A stretch of DNA of 64,000 bases from Parathalassolituus penaei (GCF_026626885.1 NZ_JAPNOA010000039.1:62001-126000); one strand, 5' to 3'; counted from the first letter of the stretch, positions 7,788 through 16,197 are shown. A program made the numbers and translations. The notes: generated by a model not told the origin, from the sequence alone.

Positions 7788-7919
7788 CTCCTCGCAGCCA
7801 ATCTCAACGGCTGTCAGCAGGATTGACCTGCACTGAAAGCCAATGATGCCTTGTAAAACACAGCTCCCCCGATGTTGTCCAAGGCCGTCCCCTACCCCGA
7901 AATTCATCAGCCAAAAGCC

Positions 7920-7982
7920 TGCATCCAACGGATAGAGTGCTGCAGTAATTGGCTATTGGTGCAGTTCAAGACCCCTTTTAAT
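7920..7982 (+). promoter_or_regulatory. XylS/BenR-type promoter for the aromatic ABC transporter operon
   Basis: Two half-sites TGCATCCAACGGATA (7920-7934) and TGCAGTAATTGGCTA (7941-7955) fit TGCA-N6-GGNTA and are spaced by 6 bp. A TTTAAT -10 element follows 21 bp after the proximal repeat (7977-7982). Spacing and several bases (GGATA, TGGCTA, ACCCCT before the -10) reproduce the architecture of the TOL Pm promoter as I remember it. The distal-to-proximal order and orientation drive the gene at 8016. Binding by the local AraC regulator is inferred. Confidence 0.82.
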
Positions 7983-8015
7983 GGAGAGACCAACGACCTC
8001 ACTCAGAGCAGAATC

Positions 8016-9197
8016 ATGAATAACAATAAAAGTATTCTCCGTCGTCTGGCCACTGTCGTGGCTATTACATCCATTGGTATCAGCAGCCTTGTACAGTCGG
8101 CTGTTCAAGAGCCTGTCAAAGTGGGCATCATGATGCCCTTCAGCGGTGTGTATGCCGCTCTTGGTGATGCAGGTCGCAACGGTCTGAAATTGGCATTGGA
8201 GGAACATGCAGCTTTTTTACATGGCCGCACCATTGAATACATCGAACTCGATACCGAAGCACGCCCGGAACGCGCACCAGAGCAAGCCTCATCGTTATTA
8301 AGCCAACAAAAAGCCGACTTTGTGATTGGCCCGGTTCACTCCGGAGTTGCCATGGGCATGCTCAAGGTGCTGAGCAACCAGAAGCCGATCATGATTATCC
8401 CCAACGCTGGTGCCAACGCGGCCACTGGCCCGCTGTGTGCGCCGAACGTCTTCCGTACCTCGTTCTCGGCCTGGCAGCCGTCCTATCCGATGGGGGATGT
8501 GGCGCTGAAATCCGGCTACAAGAAAGTGGTGACCATGAGCTGGAACTACGGTATGGGACAAGAAAGTCTGGATGCATTCCGTGAGTCCTTCACCAAGGGC
8601 GGTGGCCAGGTTGTCAAAGAGATTCTGGTGCCGTTCCCGAAAACCGAATTCCAGTCCTACATCACTGACATTGCCGCCATGAAGCCGGATGCCGTGTTTG
8701 TGTTCTTCGCTGGCGGCGGTGCCGTCAAGTTCGTCAAGGATTACGATGCCATGGGTCTGAAGGGCAAGATCCCGCTGCTGGGTTCCGGCTTCCTGACCGA
8801 AGGCACGCTGGCCGCCCAGGGCGCTGCTGCGGAAGGGATTGTTACTGGTCTGCATTATGCAGATAGCCTCGATAACCCGGCCAATATTGCGTTCCGTCAG
8901 TTGTACCAGCAGCAGTTTGGCAAGGAGGCTGATATTTATGGCGTTCAGGGTTACGACGCCGGTCTGCTGATTGCCCAGGCTCTGAATGCCACCAACGGCA
9001 ACACCGCGGATCAGGGTGCTCTGATCAAGGCCATGGAAAGTGCTGTCATCGACAGCCCGCGCGGCAAGTTCCACTTCTCCCGCTCCCACAATCCGATCCA
9101 GAACATCTACCTGCGTACCGTTGAAAACGGTGTCAACAAGGTCACGGGGCTGGCTGCCGAAGCGCTCGAAGATCCGGCGCGCGGCTGCAAACTCTGA
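8016..9197 (+). CDS. ABC transporter substrate-binding protein (branched-chain/aromatic acid type)
   Basis: A 393-residue periplasmic ligand-binding protein of the LivJ/Peripla_BP_6 type. Residues 1-28 are a signal peptide (LRRLATVVAITSIGISSLVQSA). The mature protein starts with VKVGIMMPFSGVYAALGDAGRNGLKLALEE, and has FVIGPVHSG and the hinge-lobe motif YGVQGYDAGLLIAQAL. Relatives in Rhodopseudomonas and Pseudomonas bind benzoate or phenylpropanoids as well as amino acids. The XylS/BenR-type promoter and the neighbouring benE and AraC regulator make an aromatic acid the likely ligand. The ATG at 8016 was chosen because it gives a standard signal peptide. Confidence 0.88.
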   Translation: MNNNKSILRRLATVVAITSIGISSLVQSAVQEPVKVGIMMPFSGVYAALGDAGRNGLKLALEEHAAFLHGRTIEYIELDTEARPERAPEQASSLLSQQKADFVIGPVHSGVAMGMLKVLSNQKPIMIIPNAGANAATGPLCAPNVFRTSFSAWQPSYPMGDVALKSGYKKVVTMSWNYGMGQESLDAFRESFTKGGGQVVKEILVPFPKTEFQSYITDIAAMKPDAVFVFFAGGGAVKFVKDYDAMGLKGKIPLLGSGFLTEGTLAAQGAAAEGIVTGLHYADSLDNPANIAFRQLYQQQFGKEADIYGVQGYDAGLLIAQALNATNGNTADQGALIKAMESAVIDSPRGKFHFSRSHNPIQNIYLRTVENGVNKVTGLAAEALEDPARGCKL

Positions 9198-9212
9198 TCC
9201 TTGTTCTGGTCT

Positions 9213-9240
9213 GCGGCTGTTAATCACAGCCGCGTTTACT
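9213..9240 (+). terminator. Intra-operon stem-loop after the binding-protein gene
   Basis: GCGGCTGT (9213-9220) and ACAGCCGC (9226-9233) form a perfect 8 bp stem with a 5-base loop, followed by GTTTACTT. It lies between the binding-protein stop and the first permease. It is probably a partial terminator or 3' RNA-stabilising hairpin that keeps binding-protein expression above that of the membrane genes. Confidence 0.6.
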
Positions 9241-9264
9241 TGATTTGATAGCGGACTGGATTTT

Positions 9265-10128
9265 ATGGATCTGGCAATTTTTCTGGTGCAGTTGCTCAAC
9301 GGCCTGCAATACGGCCTGCTGCTGTTTCTGATCGCCTCCGGCCTGACGCTGGTGTTCGGGGTGATGGGCATTCTCAATCTGGCGCACGGTTCCATGTACA
9401 TGGTGGGCGCCTATCTGGCCTGGTACTTCTTCCAGGGAACGGAGAGTTTTCTGTTCAGCGCGGTGATCTCGGCAGTGATCGCGCTGATGCTGGGGGTACT
9501 GATCGAACGTACCCTGATCTGCCGTATGTACAAACGTAATCACCTGGATCAGGTGCTGCTGACCATCGGCATGATCTTTGTGTTCAACGCCTTGCAAAGC
9601 CTGTTGTGGGGGAACGACCCACTGGGTGTTGATGTTCCGGATGCTTTGTCTGGCTCATTGCACCTGACCGGCGTGGTGGAGTATCCGGTTTACCGGATTT
9701 TTGTGGCGTTGTTCTGTGTTGCCATTGCAGCGGCACTCTATTTCGTCATCAACCGCACCCGTCTGGGCATGTTAATCCGGGCCGGCGAATCCAACCGTGA
9801 AATGGTGGAGTGCCTGGGGGTGGATATCAGCCGCCTCTACACCATCGTGTTTGGTGCGGGGGTGATGCTGGCCACCATCGCCGGTGTTGTCGCGGCGCCG
9901 ATGGCCTCGATCGTGCCGGGTATGGGGGAACATGTGCTGATCTCCTGCTTTGTGGTGGTGGTGATCGGCGGCATGGGCTCTATCAAGGGAGCGCTGGTGG
10001 GGGCATTGCTGGTGGGCGTGGTGGACACCTTTGCATCGGTAGTGGTGCCGGATGTGGCCAGCATGATTGTTTACATCCTGATGGCGGTGATCCTGTTGAT
10101 CAAGCCACAGGGCCTGTTCTCGAACTGA
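9265..10128 (+). CDS. Branched-chain-type ABC transporter permease (LivH-like)
   Basis: A 287-residue integral membrane permease of the LivH type with about eight hydrophobic segments. Characteristic stretches are LLFLIASGLTLVFGVMGILNLAHGSMYMVGAY near the N-terminus, RAGESNREMVECLGVDISRLYTIVFGAG (the cytoplasmic EAA-like coupling loop) and VVVIGGMGSIKGALVGALLVGVVDTF near the C-terminus. It is second in the operon and would pair with the LivM-like protein that follows 16 bp later. Substrate is inferred from the promoter and neighbours to be an aromatic acid. Confidence 0.9.
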   Translation: MDLAIFLVQLLNGLQYGLLLFLIASGLTLVFGVMGILNLAHGSMYMVGAYLAWYFFQGTESFLFSAVISAVIALMLGVLIERTLICRMYKRNHLDQVLLTIGMIFVFNALQSLLWGNDPLGVDVPDALSGSLHLTGVVEYPVYRIFVALFCVAIAAALYFVINRTRLGMLIRAGESNREMVECLGVDISRLYTIVFGAGVMLATIAGVVAAPMASIVPGMGEHVLISCFVVVVIGGMGSIKGALVGALLVGVVDTFASVVVPDVASMIVYILMAVILLIKPQGLFSN

Positions 10129-10144
10129 AGGCGGGGAGCGCGAT

Positions 10145-11107
10145 ATGTTTTTGACCAACAAGACCGAAGCCTGGTTTTTCTGGGTGTTTTTCCCGCTGGC
10201 ACTGCTGGCGCCGCTGTTTCTTGAACAAAATGAGTTCTATGTCAGCAAGATCACTACCGTGGTGATTCTGGCGATCTTTGTGATGTCTCTGGATTACCTG
10301 ATTGGCCGTTGTGGCATGGTAACGCTGGGTCATTCGATGTTTTATGGCCTCGGTGGTTATCTGTTTGTGATGCTGGCACCGGAATACGAAACCGTTAACT
10401 TCTGGGTTTATACCTTTTATATCTGTGTGATTGCGGCAGCCATCGCCCTGATTGTGGGGGTTGTGGTACTGCGTACCAGCGGTATTTATATGATCATGAT
10501 TACCCTTGCCATTGCCCAGATGTGTTTTTATTTCTTTTCCGACTCCATTCACTGGGGCGGTAATGACGGCCTGTTTATTTATATAAAACCGGAGACCAGT
10601 ATATTCGGATTGAGTTTTTTCGATCTTGATAACGTTACCCACTTCTATTATTTCTGCTTGCTGTCGCTGTTTAACTGTCTGGTGTTTTTCCGCATGGTAT
10701 TGCGCTCGCGTTTCGGGCGTGTGATGGATGCCATTCGTGAAAACCCGCAGCGTACCACCGCGCTGGGTTACAACATCTTTCTGTTCCGTCTTGCCAGTTA
10801 TGCCATGGCATCGGCGCTGGGCGCCTACGCCGGTTATCTGTTTGCCCTGCAGTACGGCTACGTGAATCCGTCAATGCTGTCGTGGCAGCTGTCCGGCACT
10901 GCTCTGGTGATGTCGATCCTCGGCGGTATGGGCACGATTTACGGCGCCATTATGGGCACGCTGGTGTATGAAGGTCTGCATTACAGCCTCGAACATCTGA
11001 CCGAACACTGGTTGTTGCTGATGGGGATTTTCATCATCGCCCTGGTCATGCTGTTCAAGTCCGGTATTGCCGGGTTCCTGGAGTCGTTGCTGGAGAAGCG
11101 TTCATGA
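10145..11107 (+). CDS. Branched-chain-type ABC transporter permease (LivM-like)
   Basis: A 320-residue permease of the LivM type, about ten hydrophobic segments, including SLDYLIGRCGMVTLGHSMFYGLGGY and GRVMDAIRENPQRTTALGYNIFLFRLASYAMASALGAYAGYLFAL, the LivM coupling region. The C-terminus has LSILGGMGTIYGAIMGTLVYEGL. It forms the membrane heterodimer with the LivH-like protein. The last codons overlap the start of the ATPase gene by 4 bp (ATGA), so translation is coupled. Base composition is more AT-rich between 10480 and 10640 than in the rest of the operon, which may simply reflect membrane helices. Confidence 0.9.
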   Translation: MFLTNKTEAWFFWVFFPLALLAPLFLEQNEFYVSKITTVVILAIFVMSLDYLIGRCGMVTLGHSMFYGLGGYLFVMLAPEYETVNFWVYTFYICVIAAAIALIVGVVVLRTSGIYMIMITLAIAQMCFYFFSDSIHWGGNDGLFIYIKPETSIFGLSFFDLDNVTHFYYFCLLSLFNCLVFFRMVLRSRFGRVMDAIRENPQRTTALGYNIFLFRLASYAMASALGAYAGYLFALQYGYVNPSMLSWQLSGTALVMSILGGMGTIYGAIMGTLVYEGLHYSLEHLTEHWLLLMGIFIIALVMLFKSGIAGFLESLLEKRS

Positions 11108-11865
11108 GCCATGACATCGTTCTCGAAACCGAGGCACTGTGCAAATACTGGGGGGGGATCAAGGCCCTCGACAATATGAACCTGGCGTTCCGGGCCAACA
11201 GTCTGCATGGCATTGTTGGCCCCAATGGCGCCGGTAAAAGCACGCTGCTGAACCTCTTGTGTGGCACTTATGAACCCACTTCCGGGCGGATTCTGCACAA
11301 CGGCGAAGCCATTGATTCCATCAAGCCCTACGAGTTTGCCCGTCGGGGGATTGGCCGGGGTTTTCAGAAAACCAATATCTATCCCTCCGCGACCTGTCTG
11401 GAAAACTGCTGCATTGCGGCCCAGCGTCGTATTGGCGGCAACTTCAATATCTTCCGCTGGCGTCATAACGACCAGCTGCTGAAAGAGATTGCCGACGAAG
11501 CCCTGCAGCGGGTCGGGCTGGGATCGCGGCGTGATACGGTGGCCGCCAAAATCAGTTATGGCGAACAGCGGCAGCTGGAAATCGCCATGGTACTGGCGAC
11601 GGCGCCATCGGTATTGCTGCTCGATGAACCCATGGCCGGGATGGGCCATGAAGAGTCACAACTGATTATCGACCTGCTCAAGAACCTCAAATCCGACTAC
11701 TGCATCGTGCTGGTCGAGCACGATATGGACGCGGTGTTTGAACTCTCCGACCAGCTCACGGTGATGGTGAACGGCCAGCATCTGGTCACGGGCACGGTGG
11801 ACGAAGTTCGTGATGATGTACGGGTGAAGGAAGCCTATCTGGGCCAGGGCGACGAGGTATTCTGA
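11104..11865 (+). CDS. ABC transporter ATP-binding protein (LivG-like)
   Basis: A 253-residue ABC ATPase. Walker A is GPNGAGKST (residues about 39-47), the signature region reads ISYGEQRQLEIAM in place of the canonical LSGGQ, Walker B is VLLLDEPMAGM and the switch His follows in VEHDMDAVF. The C-terminal extension (VRVKEAYLG) is typical of LivG. The altered signature SYGEQ is common in LivG proteins. It partners the LivF-like ATPase, whose start overlaps its stop. Confidence 0.92.
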   Translation: MSHDIVLETEALCKYWGGIKALDNMNLAFRANSLHGIVGPNGAGKSTLLNLLCGTYEPTSGRILHNGEAIDSIKPYEFARRGIGRGFQKTNIYPSATCLENCCIAAQRRIGGNFNIFRWRHNDQLLKEIADEALQRVGLGSRRDTVAAKISYGEQRQLEIAMVLATAPSVLLLDEPMAGMGHEESQLIIDLLKNLKSDYCIVLVEHDMDAVFELSDQLTVMVNGQHLVTGTVDEVRDDVRVKEAYLGQGDEVF

Positions 11866-12578
11866 TGAGCACACATCTGCTGGAAGTACGTGGACTGCAC
11901 ACCCTTTATGGGGCCAGTCATATTCTGCATGGCGTTGATCTGTGCATCGAACCGGGGCAGGCGGTGAGCCTGATGGGCCGTAACGGCATGGGCAAAACCA
12001 CCACCCTGAAATCCCTGCTGGGGGTGGTGACGCCGCGCAGTGGCGAGGTCAGTTTCAAGGGCCAGCGTCTGGATGCGCTGCCAACCTGGCAACGCATGCG
12101 TCGAGGTATTGCCTATGTGCCGGAAGGACGCGGCATGTTCCACAACCTGACGGTGCGGGAACATCTGCAAATGGCCAATCGCCCCAACGACCGTGGTGAA
12201 ACCCAGTGGGATTACGACCGGGTGCTGGCCTTGTTCCCGCGTCTGGGCGAACGTCTTGATAACCTCGGCACCCAGCTTTCCGGTGGAGAGCAGCAGATGC
12301 TGGCCATTGGCCGGGCGCTGCTGACCAATCCGGATCTGCTGATTCTCGACGAAGCCACCGAAGGTTTGGCACCGCTGATTCGTAAGGAGATCTGGGACGT
12401 GATCCGGCTGATCAAGCAGAGTGGTATCTCGACCCTGATTGTCGATAAAAACATCCAGGTACTGAAAACCCTGTGTGACCAGCACGTGGTGCTGGTCAAG
12501 GGACGCGTAGCCTTCAGCGGTAACAGCCAGCAGCTGCTGGAAAATATGTCAGAAGTGGAAAGTTATCTGAGCGTATAA
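11865..12578 (+). CDS. ABC transporter ATP-binding protein (LivF-like)
   Basis: A 237-residue ABC ATPase of the LivF type and the last gene of the five-gene operon. Walker A is GRNGMGKTT, the signature is LSGGEQQMLAIGRAL, and Walker B is LLILDEATEGLAP. The LivF hallmark VPEGRGMFHNLTVREHL (residues about 84-100) is present. Its ATG overlaps the LivG-like stop (TGATG). A strong bidirectional hairpin follows at 12583-12620, separating it from the convergent regulator. Confidence 0.92.
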   Translation: MSTHLLEVRGLHTLYGASHILHGVDLCIEPGQAVSLMGRNGMGKTTTLKSLLGVVTPRSGEVSFKGQRLDALPTWQRMRRGIAYVPEGRGMFHNLTVREHLQMANRPNDRGETQWDYDRVLALFPRLGERLDNLGTQLSGGEQQMLAIGRALLTNPDLLILDEATEGLAPLIRKEIWDVIRLIKQSGISTLIVDKNIQVLKTLCDQHVVLVKGRVAFSGNSQQLLENMSEVESYLSV

Positions 12579-12582
12579 AGCT

Positions 12583-12620
12583 CAGGCTCTGCTGCAGGCA
12601 GCTGCCTGCATCAGAGCCTG
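12583..12620. terminator. Bidirectional hairpin between the ABC operon and the AraC regulator
   Basis: CAGGCTCTG (12583-12591) pairs with CAGAGCCTG (12612-12620). Inside, TGCAGGCAG (12593-12601) pairs with CTGCCTGCA (12602-12610), giving a nearly continuous 19 bp arm with one mismatch. It lies between two convergent genes, so it should terminate both. Confidence 0.75.
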
Positions 12621-12625
12621 GCATA

Positions 12626-13597
12626 TCAATCACGTCCCTCGCGACGTTTGAGCGTGTCTGATGGCAATTCACCAAACACCTTGCGGTAATCGGATGAGAA
12701 ACGCCCAAGATGCGTAAATGAATATTCCAGTGCCGCCTCAGTTACGTTACGAATAGACGGATTCGACGACAGATCACGATGAATGGCATTCAGCTTGCGC
12801 TGTTTGATCAGCAATTTGGGCGTAGTCGCAAAATAGCGGGTGAACAGATAATACAATTTGCGAACGCTGATGCCGGAGACCTGTGCCAGCTCCTCAACGG
12901 TCAGATCTTCCTTGATGTTGTGATCAATGTGCCTCAACACACGCTCAAGGGTTTTATCCTTGATGCTCGCTGGCTGGTCAAAGTCCAGCACATTGCTGTG
13001 AAAGGTATTCAACAGCTTGCGCAACAACAGATCCCGATAATGTCGGGACAAGCCACCCAGACACATATCACTGTCTTCCGCAGCCTCATGTAACACCGCT
13101 TCAATAAACGACAACAACGCTCGTGATTGGCTAACATCCACCACCTGACGATCGAACCTCACACCAGAACGCGGCACCGCCCCCAGATGCTCCATACAGG
13201 TCGAGCTCAATACCGGTTCCGGTACCCGGATGATCAGCTTTTCACAATCAGCGGAATAGATCAGATCCATCTTTTCACCAGGGTTCATCATCAACGCCTG
13301 ACCGCCAAACAACACCACACGACTGTCGTTGAACTGCCATTGGCATTCACCACTCAGCACTACCTGCAGATGATAAACATTTTCCAAATCCGGACAGCTG
13401 ACTCTCAACCGATTACCATAGGATATTCTGGAAAGTCCAATATCCGAGAATTCACAGAAAGACAGCCTGGATGTTTCCGTGGGAGTTGATAACAACGATA
13501 TATTATGATTTCCCACATGCCGATTCACATAGGCAGACACTTCATCTGGCGTTGTATTGAAACAAACTCTTGCGTGGTTCAGAAACTCTGACAGCAT
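12626..13597 (-). CDS. XylS/BenR-type AraC-family transcriptional regulator
   Basis: A 323-residue AraC-family protein. Residues 1-200 match the AraC_binding_2 sensing domain of the XylS/BenR/AndR group (TSRLSFCEFSDIGLSRISYG, YHLQVVLSGECQW, GGQALMMNPGE). Residues 220-320 hold the double HTH (LTVEELAQVSGISVRKLYYLFTRYFATTPK, then NVTEAALEYSFTHLGRFSSDYRKVFGELPSDTLKRR). XylS-group proteins activate benzoate-pathway promoters through TGCA-N6-GGNTA repeats, which occur twice upstream at 6051 and 7920. It is convergent with the ABC operon. It is the obvious local regulator for both promoters; the effector is inferred to be an aromatic acid. Confidence 0.9.
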   Translation of the reverse strand: MLSEFLNHARVCFNTTPDEVSAYVNRHVGNHNISLLSTPTETSRLSFCEFSDIGLSRISYGNRLRVSCPDLENVYHLQVVLSGECQWQFNDSRVVLFGGQALMMNPGEKMDLIYSADCEKLIIRVPEPVLSSTCMEHLGAVPRSGVRFDRQVVDVSQSRALLSFIEAVLHEAAEDSDMCLGGLSRHYRDLLLRKLLNTFHSNVLDFDQPASIKDKTLERVLRHIDHNIKEDLTVEELAQVSGISVRKLYYLFTRYFATTPKLLIKQRKLNAIHRDLSSNPSIRNVTEAALEYSFTHLGRFSSDYRKVFGELPSDTLKRREGRD

Positions 13598-13853
13598 GAT
13601 ATATCCGTTATTTTTATTGTTTCAAATATAGTAGCTCGAAGTATTCATTTGGTCGATTCAGACATAACAGATTCCGCATGGATTTACGTTCATTTCCGGG
13701 AGTTTGATATGTGAAAATGGGCTTTGGCCCATTCCGACGCATTTAACCCCTGCAAGGTCGCTTCCAGATCAGCGCACCTTCTGGTTTTGTGTGATAACCA
13801 GACCACAATCCGGACTCCCCCTGTGCCGGCTGCTGTATGAAAGGAACATAACC

Positions 13854-14078
13854 ATGATGATTGCTGATCTGATTGATCTGGAAGATTTCGCTCAGTCTCT
13901 GCGCGAACTGGGTGTGGTGATTGCCGCCGATGCTGATGCGGTGCAAGTGCGCGCAGCCCTCGACTCCTGGCTCACAACGGACGAACAAAGTGCCGCCTGG
14001 CACCAGCTCAAGGCCCGCCTGCAAACCGAATTTACCGGCCGAATGTTGCCAGATGTCGAGCGTCTGCTGGCAGACTGA
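13854..14078 (+). CDS. Small unknown protein (nif11/Nlp-like helical, 74 residues)
   Basis: A 74-residue acidic helical protein starting at ATG 13854, with a purine-rich ribosome site (AAAGGAA) 7 bp upstream. The sequence runs MMIADLIDLEDFAQSLRELGVV... and ends DVERLLAD. It has no signal peptide or membrane segment and I recognise no domain. Codon usage resembles the neighbours. It stands alone 256 bp upstream of the AraC gene and is convergent with the next small gene. The leading peptide of nif11-type proteins is only a vague resemblance. Confidence 0.5.
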   Translation: MMIADLIDLEDFAQSLRELGVVIAADADAVQVRAALDSWLTTDEQSAAWHQLKARLQTEFTGRMLPDVERLLAD

Positions 14079-14114
14079 TGACCTCTGGAGTAAACCCTGC
14101 TGTTGACTGATGGA

Positions 14115-14381
14115 TCAGTCACTCTCGCCCCATAAAAACTCATCTATCTCCCGCATCAGGTATGGGTTTGAGCCTATATTACGGGCGACGTCACGGGCTT
14201 CTTCTGCGCTGTGGCTATGCAGGGTAAAACTGGTGACTCCGGCCGCAGCGCCGTCGTACATCAAGCGGATACGCAACAGCCAGTTACCGGTGGTATTACT
14301 GTTTTCTGGATCAGGTATCAGCTCAACAGCAGCCTGTAGCCGACCTTCCAGCAAGGTGATAAAAAACTCGGCAGCACTCAT
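14115..14381 (-). CDS. Small conserved-looking protein of unknown function
   Basis: An 88-residue soluble protein, beginning MSAAEFFITLLEGRLQAAVELIPDPEN with a following RIRLMYDGAAAGVTSFTLHSHSAEEARDVARNIG. This gives an alternating beta/alpha pattern like a small sensor or adaptor domain. It ends MREIDEFLWGESD. The amino-acid composition is that of a real globular protein and both flanks lack competing genes. No family recognised. Confidence 0.55.
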   Translation of the reverse strand: MSAAEFFITLLEGRLQAAVELIPDPENSNTTGNWLLRIRLMYDGAAAGVTSFTLHSHSAEEARDVARNIGSNPYLMREIDEFLWGESD

Positions 14382-14449
14382 GGTTGTGGCTCCGTTCTGC
14401 CGGTTAATGGGATCAGCAAGGTGTCCATAATGATCTCACAGCAGTAAAT

Positions 14450-14650
14450 TCAGTGTTTGCTGTTGTCGGGCTGCAAAACCCGCTCCACTTGCGACATCCA
14501 GGGGCCATGCAGGTTGGTATCGGCCTGATCAGGATATATTTGCAGCAATTCAGCCATGAGTAGTGGTTTTTGGCCGACATGCGACAAATACAACGGCCCT
14601 TCTGCATAACTCGGTGCCCGCTCTGACTTATGGGGATGGCGATGAATCAC
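14450..14650 (-). CDS. Small unknown protein, duplicated at the prophage border
   Basis: A 66-residue frame starting with GTG at 14650: VIHRHPHKSERAPSYAEG followed by PLYLSHVGQKPLLMAELLQIYPDQ. The first 19 codons and about 40 bp upstream recur with few changes at 5319-5431, where the frame is cut short by a stop. It has no recognisable domain. It could be a real small gene with a decayed paralogue, or part of a dispersed non-coding repeat that happens to be open. Confidence 0.4.
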   Translation of the reverse strand: MIHRHPHKSERAPSYAEGPLYLSHVGQKPLLMAELLQIYPDQADTNLHGPWMSQVERVLQPDNSKH

Positions 14651-14688
14651 GGAGCCGATTTGATGGCATAACGGGCTAAGTCAAAAAC
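14595..14688 (-). repeat. Dispersed repeat copy (second copy at 5319-5431)
   Basis: Read on the minus strand this segment shows GTTTTTGAC, TTAGCCC, CCATCAAA and then a 56 bp block with about five mismatches to 5372-5427. The other copy has extra bases between TAGCCC and CCATCAAA. The two copies are 9.2 kb apart and in inverse orientation. Confidence 0.7.
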
Positions 14689-14875
14689 CAGCGACACCCG
14701 GTTGCCCCCTCCCGAAAGCCACGAATGGCGTTGACTACAGCACTCGCGCATTGTTGTGCAGAGTTATTCAAAATGTCTTTAACACGCCATCAACGTTGAC
14801 AAAATGCAGCTGGAATAGCTGAAGACATCACTCACCTCATGCTGGTAATACTGCTGGTTGCCGTTACCCACGCTA

Positions 14876-15481
14876 TCAGAAAGTACCGTTATCGCGCGCA
14901 GCCGCCAATTGCTGCAACACCTGTTCGAAAAGATCAAGACGATGCAGATCCGGCCCGGACACAATCGTTTCATCCACGCCAGCACACAGAAACAAACCAC
15001 CACTGAGCAGAATACCGCCTTCAATCATGAGGTTGTCGTGCAGGCCAAACTCCTCGATCGCCAGGCCGTCACGGTCGCGCACGGAACCGGGAGTAAACGG
15101 CTGTTGTGGGTCTCCACATTGTTCCCAGCTGCGTTGCGTGTACAGCCGTGGATCATGGCTGTAACCGGCAATCCGTTTGCCCAATCCGCGCGCCAGACCC
15201 AGTTCATAAACGGTTCCCACATCGGCACTGGGACCACGAAAGGGCGTCAGGTTGGCAACCACGATGTCGGCCTCACGAATCAGGGCTTCGTTGGCAGCAC
15301 TGATGGCAAAGCCCAGACTTTGCGGGCTGCTGCCCTGTACTTCATTGTCGAGAGGATACAAACCGGCAAAGCCGTATTGGTGGCAGAGCGCCCGTTTGGC
15401 ATCACCAATCGCTACGGCGTCGGGCAGGAATACTTCCGGACCAGCGAGGTATATGGACAGTGGTTTGGTGAGTTGATTCAT
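14876..15481 (-). CDS. Nucleoside 2-deoxyribosyltransferase
   Basis: A 201-residue cytosolic enzyme of the nucleoside 2-deoxyribosyltransferase family, which swaps the base on 2'-deoxyribonucleosides or hydrolyses the glycosidic bond, for purine/pyrimidine salvage or removal of modified nucleotides. Motifs visible are SIYLAGPEVFLPDA at the N-terminus, IREADIVVANLTPFRGPSADVGTVYELGLARGLGK (residues about 70-105), containing the conserved Asp pair and the nucleophilic Glu, and NLMIEGG. Length fits the longer proteobacterial group. It is divergent from dgkA with a 150 bp gap and shows no operon partner. Confidence 0.88.
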   Translation of the reverse strand: MNQLTKPLSIYLAGPEVFLPDAVAIGDAKRALCHQYGFAGLYPLDNEVQGSSPQSLGFAISAANEALIREADIVVANLTPFRGPSADVGTVYELGLARGLGKRIAGYSHDPRLYTQRSWEQCGDPQQPFTPGSVRDRDGLAIEEFGLHDNLMIEGGILLSGGLFLCAGVDETIVSGPDLHRLDLFEQVLQQLAAARDNGTF

Positions 15482-15633
15482 GGCGCGATCCTGGCGGGTT
15501 GAAACGGCAAAAAATTCCTGCGAGTTGCCTATTATGCGCGGCCTGCGGCCATCAGCAACCTTCGTGCTGTGACTGTCATGGCTCCTGTGCTAGCGTTGCC
15601 ACCGGACTTATCTTCGCCAGCACAGGCTATCTC

Positions 15634-15993
15634 ATGGAAACCAAAACCACAGGACTGAAACGTTTTTATTACGCCTCGCGTTATTCATGGCAGGGGCTGC
15701 GCGCCGCCTACCGTAATGAACCGGCGTTCCGCTACGAAATCTGGGCAGTAGCGGCCTTGTTCCCTCTCAGTCTGATCGTTGCTGATACCCTGATGGAATG
15801 GGTGATGCTGATCTGTTCCTGCCTGTTTGTATTGGCAATGGAACTGGTGAATACCGCCATTGAAGCGGTGGTGGATCGTGGCGGTACGGAATATAACCCG
15901 ATGGCTGGTCTGGCCAAGGATCTTGGTTCAGCGGTGGTGAGCGTCGCGCTGTTGATGTGTGCACTGGTGTGGATCGCGGTGCTGTTCAGCTGA
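15634..15993 (+). CDS. dgkA: Diacylglycerol kinase
   Basis: A 119-residue inner-membrane enzyme that phosphorylates diacylglycerol to phosphatidic acid, recycling lipid released by periplasmic glucan modification. The ATG at 15634 gives the typical amphipathic N-terminus (GLKRFYYASRYSWQGLRAAYRNEPAFRYE). Three transmembrane segments follow, with the catalytic motif ELVNTAIEAVVDR and NPMAGLAKDLGSAVV. Length matches E. coli DgkA (122 residues). A longer frame from 15499 has a Cys-rich, unlikely N-terminus and was rejected. Confidence 0.94.
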   Translation: METKTTGLKRFYYASRYSWQGLRAAYRNEPAFRYEIWAVAALFPLSLIVADTLMEWVMLICSCLFVLAMELVNTAIEAVVDRGGTEYNPMAGLAKDLGSAVVSVALLMCALVWIAVLFS

Positions 15994-16004
15994 TAACGGT
16001 GAAT

Positions 16005-16076
16005 ATCTGGCCCCGGCCAGATGTTCGCAATACACCATTCAAGTGGGTGGCGCGACGGTCACTGCCATGACCGTCG
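16005..16076. terminator. Two palindromes downstream of dgkA
   Basis: ATCTGGCC/GGCCAGAT (16005-16022) lies 12 bp after the dgkA stop, and CGACGGTCA/TGACCGTCG (16053-16061 and 16068-16076) follows. Both are perfect. Neither has a strong U tract, so Rho-independent termination is likely but not certain. Confidence 0.5.
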
Positions 16077-16173
16077 GCCCGAATCCGGCTCACCCTGATG
16101 AACCAGACCCGCTGCAGTATAAATCCCCACTACCCGGAAAGGGCATCGATTCCCTTGCGACCACACAAGTTTC

Positions 16174-16197
16174 AGCCCCTAACGATTGTTCGGGGCT
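16174..16197 (-). terminator. Terminator-like hairpin after the DUF3299 gene
   Basis: AGCCCC (16174-16179) pairs with GGGGCT (16192-16197), 15 bp beyond the DUF3299 stop in its direction of transcription. The stem is extended by GTT/AAC inside after a mismatch. Only a weak U tract (GAAACTT) follows on the minus strand. Confidence 0.5.

Noticed and set aside
8298-9401. 367-codon minus-strand open frame
   Set aside because: It is antisense to the binding-protein gene, with a His/Arg/Gln-rich composition that is a mirror of normal codon bias.
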